Source of the DNA: Oscheius onirici
Taxonomy: Eukaryota > Nematoda > Chromadorea > Rhabditida > Rhabditidae
Direction: 5' to 3'
Length of the DNA: 64,000 bases
Assembly (NCBI GenBank): GCA_932521025.1
Contig: OW051468.1
Span: 4,402,064-4,466,063, forward strand
This document shows, piece by piece, positions 1-17,000 of the stretch (positions within the stretch are counted from its first letter, which is position 1; every line of letters begins with the position of its first letter). The notes under the pieces were generated by a model that made no database searches, was not told where the DNA came from, and saw nothing but the letters and a program-made list of their open reading frames with translations. The position numbers and the translations under genes are program-made.

Positions 1-3000
1 TGGTGCTGGCAAAAGCCGAAGCAACTTCCTGAGAGTACTTTTCCGAATAGGAGCAGACTTTTGAGCCAGCTTCACACAGTCTCATCATTAGTTCAGTCCT
101 GTACTGGTTCAGATGAGTTGTACAGAATAACTTACCAGACTCTTGGACCCAACGGCTTTGGGAGTTGAATTCTGTGAGCCACAAGATCGCGACAGGCTCT
201 GAGAACGGCAAAAGAGATGCTGACAGCAGAATTGATCCTATCGCCAGGCTGGAGAAGATAGGCAGAATGAAAGTAGGAAAGCATCATATTGATAGTTAGA
301 AGAGAACACGATTCCATGGAGACTTCTCCTGAGGCCACAAAGGGTGGAATTTCGTACTGGAGCAGCCAGTTGGAAAGAACACCGACTACCTGCAAAGATT
401 AATTTTTAGGAAGAACATGAGCTTTCTAAAAAATGCAGCTCGTTTTTACTCTATTTTTTCTCTAAACATCGCCCAGCTCAAATTCTACCGAGACATTGTG
501 ATTAAAAAAAAAAGTCGATGAGGACTACTTCAGTTCCAACAGTATACCTTATTATCGAAAGTGGCCATGATTGGACTCCAACTCTTTGTCATATATGATT
601 TTAATGACATGCGTAGCGGTGCTTTTTGAGCATTACATTAAGGTATGCGATACTTTCGTACAGTTCGTTCTTCTCACAAACCTTATGAATGACATTACTG
701 CATGGCAAGGGAAGAGTCATAGCCTCTCTCATCAGAGTCAGTGCCGTATTCGTGGCCTTCTGACTGGAAAAGAGCGCGTCGTGGTAGAGAACCATTCCTG
801 GATGGACTTGACTGTGTTGCTGTTTAGCCCCGGCAATGTTGTTCATCCATCTGATCAGCCAATATCTACATTGGGCTACAGTAGATGTCTGTACGGTCTT
901 GAACTCACCGCGCAATGACTACTGGATCAGCAGTGTCGAGAGCTTCAGCATTATCAAAAGCTCCCTCCCAACCGCCAAAGATATCTACTCCATTCGATTC
1001 GAGATCCGGAAAACATTCGGCAATGTACAGATGAATCACTCTGGAAATCTTTCCCTCTCCAAATACTTTCCAACTCACTTGTCGATGATAAACTTGGCAC
1101 ACTGTAGCCGTCTGCTCTCTTCATTCCACTCTATTCGGATTGTCTCTCGTGTACAATATTCCAGAAACTTGTCCAAGTAGACCTGGAGCAGCTGAGCTCG
1201 TTCCTTGGCATGAGAACCATTGCCGCCGGGCACTGGGAATGCTGCTTCTTTCAGGCTCTCTGACCATTGTACAGTTCCTAGATTGAATCATTGACGACAG
1301 AAAAAAAACTACAACAAGTCGTTGAACGGCCTGTGACTGAATAAACCTTGTTTCAAATTACAAACACCCTCGGGCTCGTCTTGTCGAGACTTGTCAAAAC
1401 GAAAGTCTCAAAGCAAGAGTAGTATCTAGAACTACTCTAGCTTCACATCTCCTGCTGTGCGGATGGCTGCCTCTCTTCTACCAGGTCAGGTGTTTCTACT
1501 TTTCTATTCTTACACTAGCCACTGACAATCGGACATTGCGAACAGTGGCGCCACAGACCCTTGCGATCTTTTGGAAAGTAGAGAGACGGCAACATTCAGT
1601 TGTGAATCCGCCACAACTGACAACCTTCGAAGGAAGGTGTCATGCTCGGTTTTCCCGGTACCTTGGGCGTCTACTTGAAACCACAGCGGTGTTTGGTATA
1701 GTTCTTGGAGACCTGAGCAACTGTTAGGGGAAGACTGATAGTTCTCTCTTGCGCGGAACTACTGAGTTCTGGGCAGCCATAACTATTTGCATATTTTATT
1801 TATCTCTGATCTCTTCTGTTTCTTTGGTTTTCAAGAGGGTAATCTGATTGGAGAAATTGATTTGGAATCCGTATCCTCCTTTCCAGACGAGCAACTGTAC
1901 TGTCGAATAGCGGGACTATATTGCAGTAAGTCCCTCCTCACTTCAAGGTTAGACCGTTTTAACTGTTTCCCTATCTTCTGAATGGAGGTACTATTACCTA
2001 TACTTCTTTTTCTGTTAAAAACCCCATTCTTGAACATATTATTGTTTGGAAACTACAGTAGATCTACCACGACGCTGAGAACATAATCAATAGTTTCTTT
2101 CAGAAAGTTCTATGACTCTCACCAGAAGACTTGACTGAATGATTCGGTTTCTAAATAGCACGTGTCGACGCTTCAAATACTCTACAGTTCAGTTGTGACA
2201 GACTTCTTTCTATGGCTACAGGCGTAAAAGACCTGTATGCCGGTATTTCCTGTGTTCCTCTTGTTTTACTAAAAGTAGAGGTTGTGCGGTATCCCTAACG
2301 GACTCTCATATTTTACTGTAGAAGTGTTCACAGCAGTTTCTGTTGAGGAGAACAAGTACTCTTCGACTTTCTTTGGACTCACCAGCTGACTGACAGTATT
2401 CCTGTAGTATTTTCTCCGTACAATCGCCATTTCTCAGTGGAAAGTAGGGAAGGAGGGACTGGAAGACTCGGTCGAGGTCCGGAGTCACCTACACTTTTCG
2501 TCTTTTCCCCATTGTTCCTCCTTACCTTCCCGAAGACGCTGAGACTCTGATAGAAGATAAGAAAGAGGCGGATCGCGATTTTCCTAACTGCCAGCAGATT
2601 TTTGGGATAAATTGCCTTTTTGAGCAGACTCTCGATGGCATGTCTCTGCCAGCCGTTTCCTACCAATTCAGGCGCCAGACAGAGGACCTGCTCCAATGTC
2701 CACAGTCCACTTTCTGCCTCAATTGCTCCTAAAGTTAACTTTTTCCCCTGGTCTTTCTCTGTTACAGACCCTGTGGATTCGAGGCAATATCAGTGGCTAG
2801 AAGAAGCTCATCGACCAGATGGAACGTCTCAAAACTGTAGTCGTCTATCAGCTGTCGTTTCTCCTGAATTTTTATTCTTTCTAAAGTTTTTCATCGATCA
2901 CTTACGTGAATCGTTAGATTGTCCAGTAGAATCTTCAGATGCTTCACTCGACTGACGCTGTCTCTTCAAATATTACCATTCATTCAGAATTTTAAAGACT

Positions 3001-3086
3001 TTTATAAAAGTCAAGTACCTGCTCATGTCTGTGAAGCGTTGAACGCTGGCCATCAAGTCCGACGATTTGCCCTTTTTGGCGAACAT
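1..3086 (-). CDS. RALGAPA1: Ral GTPase-activating protein alpha subunit (N-terminal part; gene continues past the left edge)
   Basis: RalGAP alpha, with RalGAP beta, switches off the small GTPases RalA/RalB through a C-terminal TSC2-like GAP domain. That domain is off the window; only the N-terminal helical-repeat region is here. The start at 3086 gives MFAKKGKSSDLM, like the vertebrate MFSKKPHGD start. Downstream exons align in order with the human protein as I recall it: 2545-2730 (LVGNGWQRHAIESLLKKAIY, then AIRLFLIFYQSL), about 1100-1250 (YLDKFLEYCTRETIRIEW), 905-1100 (VIHLYIAECFPDL), 601-915 (RYWLIRWMNNI, LFSSQKATNTALTLMREA), 132-395 (VVGVLSNWLLQYEIPPFV, HSAYLLQPGDRINS) and a last piece at 1-90. 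Frames at 1510-1727 and 1831-1980 are possible further exons but were not matched. The start lies only about 200 bases after the LST8 stop on the same strand, so the two may be co-transcribed. Confidence 0.85.
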
Positions 3087-3291
3087 CGTGACCAGGTCGT
3101 ACTCTTCTTTCTTCACAGTATTTGATGAAAAAAATTTGACACATATTTGGGTAATGTGACCCGTTGAAAGAAAGACTAAACTGAACTCGAGTTATTTATT
3201 AGGCCTGTACACAATTATAAATAGCTCAAAACATCAAAATGACTAACAAGTCTACAAGTTTTACCCGTGTTCAAAAAATATTCCTTTTCTG

Positions 3292-5571
3292 TTAGTGAGT
3301 TTCTGACATTGCCAGAGCGGAGATTCCCTTCTGATGACCTTCCATCTTCGTGATCATTTTTTTGTGTTCCACGTCCCAATACTTGAGACGACCGTCCGAT
3401 CCGCCAGTAAACATGTATCTAGACTCCAGAATTGTCTAAAATAAAAGGAACCAACCTGCTGTCGATGGTAACCAGCGTGTCCCAGTTCCAGTCGCAGTCA
3501 ATATCGAAGAGAATCGGCTCTTTTGTGTCGTAGCTTGGATAACCTTCTGCCGAGAACCACGAGATTTCAGTATCGGCAAATGAAGCGACGAGGTAGCGTC
3601 CATCTCGTGTGTAGCTGAATACATGCTTCAACACAAATGGAAATAAAACGTTAGCCCTTTTCCGGCCAAAATGTTGAATGCATTCCATAGTGAGGTCATT
3701 TAGAAGATGGAGATACCGTGGCCGCTTTTTCTCGTCTTCATACACAAATTACTGAACTGAAGTTAGACACTCAGTCAAGAACCCCTAAAACTAAAACTAC
3801 TGAAGCTGAAAACTAAATGACAAATTGTTAAGGTACTGTCTTTTCCAAGTGAACAGCCTATAATCCTACCCGGAAATATATAAAAAATTGTTTTGACGAA
3901 TAATTGAGGTGAAAAAACCCACGTGAGTCCAATTCCAATCCTCTCCTTGTTTAGCTTGGTCGTCGGCTTGGCCATTCCCATGAAGCGCGCCTCCGTCGTC
4001 GTGTCCATCGTCATCGGCGAGACGTCGTAGTCGATTTGACTCAGCTGCCATGTCAATATCCTGCCTGTAACGAAATGGGAAAAGGGTATTGGACCCCCGG
4101 GGAGAGCAATGAATCACGTCTCCGCGCTACGTCAAAACAAAAGGCGAAAACGGACCTCTGTTAGTGATTCCAGACAGAATTGTATGTCCTTCGTGGGTGA
4201 CCAGGGGACTGACTGCCAGTTTTACGACAAATTCAAAAGTGGCCAATTCGGGGACGTAGATTGACTGAATTTTGTCGTGATTATACACAAAAAAGGAAAA
4301 CTACCTTATTAACCTGCTTGCTGAGATCCCAGATATGTACTCGTCCAGACTGATCCGCGATGAACAACTCGATCTGATTCAGATGAAGAACCACGGATGT
4401 GATGGGTGAGCCTATCTAAATTTCTTTTTTCCCGGTCTCAAGCGAACTGTAACTTTTTTTTCTCGGAGCATTTGTATTCTTATTCTTTGTCAAATGTTTC
4501 ATCTGTTAGAATTGGCAAATACTACTGGAAGTAATCTTTTTACGGGTAGGAATATATTTGAAACGAGGCTTCTTTTTCATCGTCCAAAAATATAATTTCT
4601 CGTTCTTCCACACAGCTGGAGGTGTAGATATAGAATTCATTTTAGCTAGTTATTTATTCCGAACGTTGGTTTACGAATGAACTTTTTTTTTTGAAAAATA
4701 GATGAAGAAGAGGACCAAAGACTCAGAGTTGGACAATCAATCGCCGCACAAAAGACCCTCTCTCTCTATTGACACAAACAAAACGACGTGGTCAAGGTGC
4801 TTTGACAGCCGCGAAAAGATTAACAAAATAGTCAATTTTCTAACCTCCAAGGCATTATGACACGTTAGAGCTTGAACGTGCTGTCGTTGAGCGACGGGTT
4901 TTGTGTCGAAGATGCGAACGTGACCATCGTCTCCGCCCGTGAACATCCATGTCCCGTGTATATTCTGAACGTTTGTTTTCTTCTAAAATTGGAGGAAAGA
5001 TGGGTTACCGGAAGAGAAAATCCACAGGCTGTAATGTTTTTGCTGGCTCCTTCGAAAGAGGGAGAAATCACAGGCTGTGTCGTTTGACTAATGTCGAAGA
5101 TTTTCAGCTTCTGCCACGTTCCGATGGCTATGTGATCGACGTCAGATGTTCCAGTCGCGTTCGGGATGAAGGAGAGACAGTTTATCTGGAAAAGTGCAAT
5201 AAATTATTGTGTCTTTTCATTGAAACTAGAAATCCATGAATTTAGCTGACTCAAATTCCTATAAAAAAATTTTGATGCACTCTACTCTCGGCTATGGACC
5301 GTTCAGTCCTGGGCCTTCAAGAATACGCAGCCAATTCATATGCTATGTCAAACATAATTTTTAGCCGTCTTTGGCGGAGTATCCAACATTTCATTTCACC
5401 TTGTCAGGGAACAGTCCTCCCAAAAAAATCAAACCAAATTCCGCATACATGTTGCAAATAAAACAATACCTGGGCTTCCGGATGTGGAACTGTGATAATG
5501 GACTGCTTCGAATTGGGATCCCAAACTTTTACCGAAAGGTCGTACGAGCCCGTCGCCACGCATGCCTTCAT
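3292..5571 (-). CDS. MLST8: LST8/GbetaL WD40 subunit of mTOR complexes
   Basis: LST8 is a seven-bladed WD40 protein that binds the mTOR kinase domain in TORC1 and TORC2. The start at 5571 gives MKACVATGSYDLSVKVWDPN, corresponding to the first human blade (ILATAGYDHTVRFW). Blades follow in order: INCLSFIPN...KIFDIS (5085-5200), FEGASKNITACGF then WMFTGGDDGHVRIFD (4870-5060), LHLNQIELFIADQSGRVHIW (4310-4410, a very close match to the human blade), a blade near 4150-4270, VFSYTRDGRYLVAS (3580-3650), and the last, YMFTGGSDGRLKYWDVEHKK with EGHQKGISALAMSETH before the stop at 3292. One exon (3900-4075) is open in two frames and one reading is rich in Asp and Gly, so the fifth blade is less certain. 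AATAAA-like signals on the minus strand lie near 3190. Confidence 0.9.
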
Positions 5572-6329
5572 TTTCTGGCTCTGCTATTAATTTCTCAGAG
5601 CTCAACAATTGTTAGATATCTATGTATCGCCGGATACGAGTGCGAATTAGACGAAATAAACCGATAACAGTTACAGAAGTTTTACTATGAATGCATGAAA
5701 AAATCACTTTTATATGGAGGAGGCACAACAAAAAGGAAAGTAAATGTGGGGAATATAAGTGCTTCTACTGCCCGTCTCAAAAAGATGCACAACAAGTGAA
5801 AATTGGAAAATAAAGGAATGGTTAGAGGGGTATAAAGCTGTGTAGTTTCTATAAAATTGTGTGCCATAAATAATACTTCGGGGATGGCAACTGCGAGACA
5901 AAATTAATGAAAAGAGCAAAGTCAAATAAATTTCAATAGTACACACAAAAATACATGTAGAACCTGAGGGATATGCTCCAGAAATCGGCGAAGAGAGAAG
6001 CTTCTAGTTGGCATGAGATCGAACGCGCGAGGATACCCTGAAATAAATAGAGATTAGAAATATGGTTTGTGAATAAAATAGGTCATTACTGGAACTCATA
6101 AATTTCGCAATGAGAGACTTATCACGAAAAATACTGGCAGTATCTTATACCGGGCCGGCAAGAAACGACTGGGTAATGAGTTTTTTTGCTAAACAAATCA
6201 TACACGAGTTGGGAACCCATTCCACTTCAAATTTTCGTCCCAGCCCCTCAGTGTTTATTGAATTCGATCAATTCACTCAGAGGATGTGAAAATTGGAGGT
6301 TAAATGGTTAAAAATACAAATTACGAATT
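5572..6329. other. Intergenic spacer between LST8 and the ROCK 3' end
   Basis: I see no convincing coding exon here. Open frames are short, AT-rich and without codon structure. It should hold the LST8 promoter and the 3' end of ROCK; a minus-strand AATAAA lies near 6250. Confidence 0.5.
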
Positions 6330-6989
6330 TAAAAATCTATTTTAAAATGCTCTCGCGTTCTGTCTGTCGGAAGCTTTAATTGGCAATCAAAATGGAGCAA
6401 TTTGTGCGCACAATTAGGGGAAAGGAGTTAGTGCAACAAGTTTAGACAAGTGCGTGGATTTTGATTATTTTTGACTGGGGATAGTTTCCAGACAGTAGAG
6501 AATCAGGTGCGGGTTAGGAATACGGGAAAGCGTTCAAGGGGGTTTCTACTATAACTTTAGCTCCAACGGGGTGATATCACAACTGGAGAACAGGGATAGG
6601 GGAGAACAGGATCACGTGGAAATAGGGACAGGGAGACCATCAGGGAAGGATATGCACACGGAAATTACACGAAGGGATACAGGGACGACAGGAGGGCAAA
6701 ATTGGACAGAAGAAAGGGGACATGGCGGTGCATCGTGAATAGTAGAGAAGGAAAAAGTAGATGACAACGGACAGGGATAGGAGAAAACTGGGAAGGGCAG
6801 AACACATTGCAGAATGCAGGGGTGGACAGAGAGAAAGTGTCGAGAAATTAGAAACAGGGGACAAACGGGCAAGATTAGAGGAACACAGGAACATAATTGA
6901 CCAGGGGAGGGATCAGATAGCAAACTGTTAACTGTTATCGTTTTTTAAACGGACAAATCTAAGTCGCTTATCCCTGAAGGGGGCGTAGC

Positions 6990-7000
<11 letters not shown>
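6330..7000 (-). repeat. Dispersed repeat family R1, long copy (inverted relative to 61501-62180)
   Basis: On the minus strand it begins with CAAGTTGAGCTACGCCC near 7000 and ends with GAACGCGAGAGCATTTT near 6335. The copy at 61501-62180 begins CAAGTTGTGCTACGCCC and ends AACGCGAGAGCATTTTTAAG. Internal blocks also match: GTCTAAACTTGTT, CTCCATTTTGATTGCCAATT, AAGCTTCCGACAGACAGAAC, CATTCTGCAATGTG and TTTCTAATTTCTCGACGCTT. The middle is a low-complexity run of CCCTGT-like words. No transposase frame is visible, so it is a non-autonomous element or a repeat of unknown class. The ROCK stop codon lies inside its first bases. Confidence 0.85.
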
Positions 7001-11256
<4,256 letters not shown>

Positions 11257-11713
11257 TCTGAATCTTAAGAAATAAACAAGGTAAATAGATAACGAGGCTG
11301 GTATGGAAGGGTAAACTACCCAATTTGAACGAATAGATAAATTTTTAAGCAATGTACATCAAAATCAACAAAAAATACAGGTAGTTCGCAATATGACACA
11401 AGGGAACCGGGGGTTTTCGACGGCAGATAAGAGAGCCTGGAAATGAAGCAATGAGGGTCTGAAAATGATGATAAGAAGGCGCATATTTCGGAGGATTTGG
11501 GGAGAATTTTAACACGGTTGGAAAACGCCTGGGGCGCTGGCGCGGCCCGATTGATTTCTGATATGTGCATATTGACACACAGAGGGGGAGACGTTTAGTC
11601 AAAGAAATAGAGCGAAAAGTGATGACTAAAACGGGTAGAAAGGCTGGAAAAGGGGGAAGAGAAGATGGAGCATTCCAGAGAGGATGACTCGCCTCGAGAG
11701 AGAACAATGGCAA

Positions 11714-12847
11714 CTAGTGCGAGAGCGGTGGCAGCGGAATTACAGTCGAATTGGGGAAATTCGCGTCAACTGTCAGCTCCGATTCTTCTAGATCGTCTTC
11801 CACAGCTTGAGCGATATGATTGGGGCTCGTCGGGGTAGAAGGCAGTTGATTTAATGCTGTTGCATTGACTTCCACCGGCTTGTTACGGCTCTTCGTCCCG
11901 TCATTGTAACTGTCCTGTAAACGTGAAGAATAATTTAAAGCATCGCGAACTATTTCATATAAAATACCGGAGAATTGCGTATTATCTTACAACTTCGATA
12001 CTCACGTCAGGCATGAAAAAGTGATTGATATTTCAAATCAATCTTTTTCCTTAAAAAACTGTAAAAGTGTACGTGATAAGCACAGTTGTTTTTCTTGCTG
12101 CATCACTATCATAGCACCGCATTAGAAGATGTCAAAACAAACTTTCTTTTTTTGAAAATTGAACCTTTTTCAAGAAATATGGCAAAACATACCATAAAGG
12201 AAACGAGCCCAGCTCCATAGTAGGCATAGGGTGAATTCTGTACTCCTTCTCCACGGACATGATCCCTCATGTTGCGCTGCATCTTGTGCTGTCGCAGCAT
12301 CTCTCGCAGCTCTTTTGGCGTTATTTCCAGACTTCCGTCTTCTTCGCTGTCGCTCTCATCGAGAAGCAGATCGCGGATCCATTCTCGTCCCTTCACGTTG
12401 TCAAACGAGAAAAATTTTGAAATCTGGGAAAGTTTGGTCTATAATGACAAAAATTTAGAATACTAACTTTTTCTTTTCGTTTTTCATCCGTTGGCCATAT
12501 TCCTCGAACAGGAAAGAACGTCTTTTTCGAGTTCATTGAATGTGAATGATTTGCAGGTATTCTAAACAAAATATTCAAGATGTAATAAAGAAAATAGTTA
12601 CTTGATGGGCTGGGAGAGAAGAAGCTCGACCTGCTTAGTGTATGCCGACATATCCAAGGCTCTCTCCAGACGTTGATATTGCAGCGATTTGGCGGCAACG
12701 TCTCTGAACAACTCGTAAGCTTGATACAGTGAAAAGAAAAGTTTACCTCCTGTCCGCTGAGGTGGCAAATGGAAAATCTTCGAGAATAACTGGAGCCGGG
12801 GTCGAGCAGCTTGTTCTTGAGGGAGTCGTGGATCCAGCTGGAGTCAT
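11714..12847 (-). CDS. INO80-like N-terminal-domain protein, lacking the ATPase
   Basis: The start at 12847 gives MTPAGSTTPSRTSCSTPAPV. It comes two bases after a TTTTCAG acceptor. Next come an exon with SLQYQRLERALDMSAYTKQV (12600-12710), which resembles PLYLQYLERALRLDHFLRQ near the human INO80 N-terminus, a short exon (IPANHSHSMNSKKTFFP), and an exon at 12195-12440. That last exon reads FSFDNVKGREWIRDLLLDES, then ELREMLRQHKMQRN and YAYYGAGLVS, closely following INO80 (KLKKSRKWLKSILLSDES, ELHNMLRLHK, YYSAGLLS). A final exon of about 66 residues, ending VIPLPPLSH and a stop at 11714, has no INO80 resemblance. In INO80 this region precedes the HSA/DBINO domain and the Swi2/Snf2 ATPase. Neither is present, and ROCK starts about 460 bases downstream. 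It may be a truncated paralogue, a split gene, or a stand-alone regulator. Confidence 0.72.
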
Positions 12848-14067
12848 GTCTGAAAATGGCAGAAATTAAAAATTTTGAGAGAAAAAGAGCTAGTTGAAGG
12901 AAATTCGCAGTCTTGGCGAGAAAACCCGCAAACAAAGCTCGTGTAAAGAGTCGCGGCCGCCCCGGACACTGGACACGAGCTCTTGAGGGAAACATTTGTC
13001 CAATGGAAGTTTAGCAAAACTGAAGATATAACACGTGGGAAAGTAGACCATTCTCGAGAATAACAAAGCAAACAATTGACCGGAAAGACTTTGATTTTCG
13101 TTTTTCCCTATGTGGACAAGAGGTCACAACGTTTCTCCACGTTTCATTCAATCTATTCGTGGTTCCATTAGCGAAAAGACAATGAAACTGAAATTAATTA
13201 AAAACGATAAGTATTAAGCATTCTTCTTTCGTTTTTTATAGAAAGGTAATAGGTTTCGCTCATTTTGCTTCAGATTATTTTACCTTTCCGATTTTACTTT
13301 TGTGAGTATAAAAAGAAGTAGTAATACAGTCTTTCTAGCTAAAAATGCGGCAATTTTTGTCCGCTAAAAATCGAAGAATTCATGAAAATGGCCACTCAAA
13401 ATAAGTCAAGCAATCTATTTAGACAACAACGGCAAATTTCGACGGCTTGCGTAAATTTGCAAAAAACGGGAAGAGATTATGCAAAATCCACGTTGTTATA
13501 AGAGGTCGATCGTAGGTGACCGAGCTGGGGGTGGTCGGTGTCGGGGCGGTGTTTTGGGCGCGCATAGCGGCGGTCCTCCGTCCCATCCATGTTGAGTCAG
13601 TTCGCCAGCAGCCATGGGGCTGTCCTTGAACCATTTCGCAAAGTCACAGCGCCTTTTGCGGGCTTTCGCTCCCAATCAAATCAGATGATTGCCGTGTTAG
13701 TATGCGCACGCCCCAACTACAACTGATAACCCGCGCGACAGGTTCTCATATCACTAGGCTTTACCTTTCTCAATACACATCCTCTAGCATGTTCTTAAAG
13801 ATGAAAGGAAAAGAGAAAAATCGTGAAGCATGGCTCTTATTTCAAACGGTTTTTCAATTGACCCTGTAGCAGTTTTACCGGCAGGCCATTTTGAGAGTTT
13901 ATTGCCCAAAATAGTCGATTTCTTTCTCATTGTTCTGCTTTCTCTCTTTCTACGAACATGTCGCTCCCAAAAGACGCTGACTAAGCCCGCTCTGTCAATT
14001 CAGCGTCTCGTCTCGTCCTTCTCATCTCATTCTTACAGAAAGAGCATGATGTTCTGTGGCTGCTAGA
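12848..14067. promoter_or_regulatory. Divergent intergenic region between the INO80-like gene and supervillin, with a GC-rich block
   Basis: This 1.2 kb separates genes transcribed away from each other. A GC-rich, CpG-containing block at about 13500-13700 holds GGGGCGGTG and GGCGCGCATAG motifs and stands out from its AT-rich flanks. A 71-residue minus-strand open frame over it has no recognisable domain. I read the block as a probable shared promoter. Confidence 0.4.
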
Positions 14068-17000
14068 ATGATTTCCGAGCGAAGAAGTGCTCTCGTTGAG
14101 GCAGCCAATTGGGAGAGGAAAAGGATGCCATGTTCGGATGCAAATGTCACTCCGAAAACCTCATCTCTCAAAGATCGACTGGCTGCTTTGCACAAGGTAC
14201 TTTTTATACAAAATCCGGTCCTAGAAGACTAGCAAAAATGAAATTTCGACCTCTTAACTCACATTAATAACTGAGATTTTGTTTACAATTATCCGAGTTT
14301 TATCTTAACATTGTGCAGTGCTGATCAGAAACCAGAACAAAAAGTGAGGTGAAAAATGAGACGTGGAAAAAATCTGAAATCAACATTTGAATGCTGTCCA
14401 AAAATGCGCCAGTTTTTGAAAGTTCGTTTCAAGATCTGCTGCAATCTTTCATTTGGCGTGAGTTCAATAAAACATGCCTAAGGGATTTTGCTCGAAGCTA
14501 GTCATCTTTTTGGCCCCGAATTGGTTTTCCTATTTACATACGTATGTTTTAACCAGTATTACCTGTGCTCTCTTCCCACCAAAATGCAATTTGACCTTGA
14601 GGTGATTTCCCGCGCTTTCTCCCAAATGGGTGTGGTAAAGACCGGGATGATTTACCATCTTGCAGAGTTCCGATGCCTGGCAAAGTCGCGTCAAGAGAGA
14701 CGATGAACTGGCCAAATTAAATCCGGCCAGTCGACGGAAATCACAAGCTGCTGGGAAAGAAAATGGAAGCAGCGAAGGTGTGTCTCTTATAGAATAGGGT
14801 GATGTCAGTCCCCCTACTCAATTCCGAATAGCAAGTGAAAGATGACTGATTCCAGAACCACCTTCCAAGGCAGGCCTTCTCTTGAATTTGGACAAAGGAT
14901 TGAACACTTTCTATACAACCAGTTCTACTGCCAAGACTTCCAGCTCGATGGAAATGGATCTGGACGCTGTTGAGAAGACGGAAGTGTGAGTAAACTACGG
15001 GTCTTCTTCTCTAAGCTATTGCATCCCAATAAGTCCATTGTTCTTTTCATCATTGCACTCTCTCCCGATTGAGTGAAAGTGTGCGGATAGTTAGTATCTG
15101 TCGGTATCGTCTCTCGTATCTCCCCTCTACCAATTCGAATATGTTTACCCAAAGGCCGAGTCTTATAATCTCAGTATAATCTCGAGGCGTAAACGGTGTG
15201 AACAGAATGTCGGAATCCCCAATTTGTACAGAAAGAATATGATTTCAGTCTGATAACTCCCAGAAGACCACGACCACCGAAGACGGGAAGAGGACGACCA
15301 AAAGATATTCGATTGAATGCCATAGATACCCTGTCGGTTCAGATTGCAGAGGTAGGAAGAAGCCAAATACCTCTCAGAGCCTTCTTTAAGGACTCTCGCG
15401 ACCACGTCGATGCGATCATTATCGAAGATGATGGCAGTCCAGTCGCCAAGAGTGCAAAGGCCGGCTTGGAAGCAGTCGAAGACTATTCGGCAGCTAAAGG
15501 TTCCTTGAAAGAAGTCGATGCAACTTCTCCTTATCCGGAGAAGATGCTGATCCGAGTGAAGGGTTAGTGCCGTTCTTATTATGGCAAAAGGGAAAGTTCT
15601 GTCCAGTTTGGGGCCGGTGTTCAACGAAGCGCTACATCTCAAAGCTTATTGGCTTAGAAGACATGTCTGGACTAGATCACAACATACCGGCTGAAATTAG
15701 CATCTAACCTGATTTTCGAGACAGTCACTTACTTGATTCAAAAGTTCTTTGACCAATTTTTCGGCTGACGACATCTGTAATGAGATAAATAATGCCTTCA
15801 AAGATAAACTTGAGTCTTTGAGCTAGAATTTTCAGGCGAGAAGAAAATTGACGTCCGTCTGGTCTCCCCTGTCGCCAGTTCCGTTCATCAATCAGCTGTT
15901 TTCATTCTCGTCTCGCAGAATCGCCTTCTCAAATACGAGGGAGAGAATTCGAATATTTTGGAAAGAACCAAGGTTTCCCTACAGAGATTCTGTCTCAAAC
16001 CTTTTTGCTTTTTTTCAGGCTGCCCAAATTTGCATCAACATCACGACGAAAGCAGATTTGTGTTGCAAGGCGAAGAACGTGGAAAACTGTTCTGGAAACA
16101 GCTCCACATTTTTCCGACTTTTGGACGGAGGAGGTGTCGGAGAAGAGCCTGCTCTTCCATTGGAACCATTTGAAAACCTGGCCGCAAGGGTCAATCTGGT
16201 CATACGGTAGGTGAACAGTTCCCAAATACTCCAAAATGTTTATAGAGTGACCGACGATTATCAGATTCAGTCAGTGTGTAAGGGAGAGCGAGTCCGATTC
16301 TCGATGCTCCAGCCAAAAGATGTAAGTCATAATGTTGCGTGCACCCGGGTTATTATGGGAGACTCCCCTGTCCGACGACCTATTATGCTGTCCGTATGTC
16401 CTGGTTCTCGGGGGAGGTTGCGCACACACAGCCAGACAATAATACGCATCTTGATAGAGAAGGGGTCCAGCTTTTCTGGATCGTTAATTAAATCGTAAAC
16501 AATACAAATGCTTACTCCTCCTTAGCAAGAGCTCTGATATCCAGACGGGGCAGGTTTCATTCTTTTGGCTGTAAAATATTTTTACATTACGTTAGAAATC
16601 CAGATATTCGAAGTCAAAATATCGTTAAGAAGTGAAACCAGTTCAGTTTTTAATAGGAAATCCATATTTTTGCCTTGTTTGTGCGTCAAGGCTTATACGA
16701 AAAGGGTTGCTTGCTTCCGAGAGGAGAGAGGGAGACAAAGCCTTGCGCTAAGAGCACCAGCTGGACTGGTTCAAACATCGCCGAAGGGAAGAAGGAAGAG
16801 GGGACCAAAGACGGTTTTCAGGTTTTCATCTTTGACTTTGGATCGGAGATCTACGTCTGGAGTGGACGGGCAGCCAAAAAGACGACTGGACGCTATGCAG
16901 TCGAGTATGCACAACAATTGGTCTTTTGAAAAGTTAGTAGGAAGACAAACTAGATTTCAGAAAACGAAACCTGTACCGTTTTCCGAAGGAATACTCAACT

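Noticed and set aside
6612..6923. 103-residue minus-strand Pro/Ser/Cys-rich open frame
   Set aside because: It lies in the low-complexity centre of repeat R1, and the equivalent frame in the other long copy is not conserved.
12393..12995. 200-residue minus-strand open frame spanning the INO80-like 5' exons
   Set aside because: It is a read-through of exons and introns in a different frame. The spliced frame starting at 12847 matches INO80 and has proper splice sites.
13419..13634. 71-residue minus-strand frame upstream of the INO80-like gene
   Set aside because: GC-rich block without a domain, no downstream splice continuity with the INO80-like exons, and better explained as a promoter-associated CpG-rich sequence.
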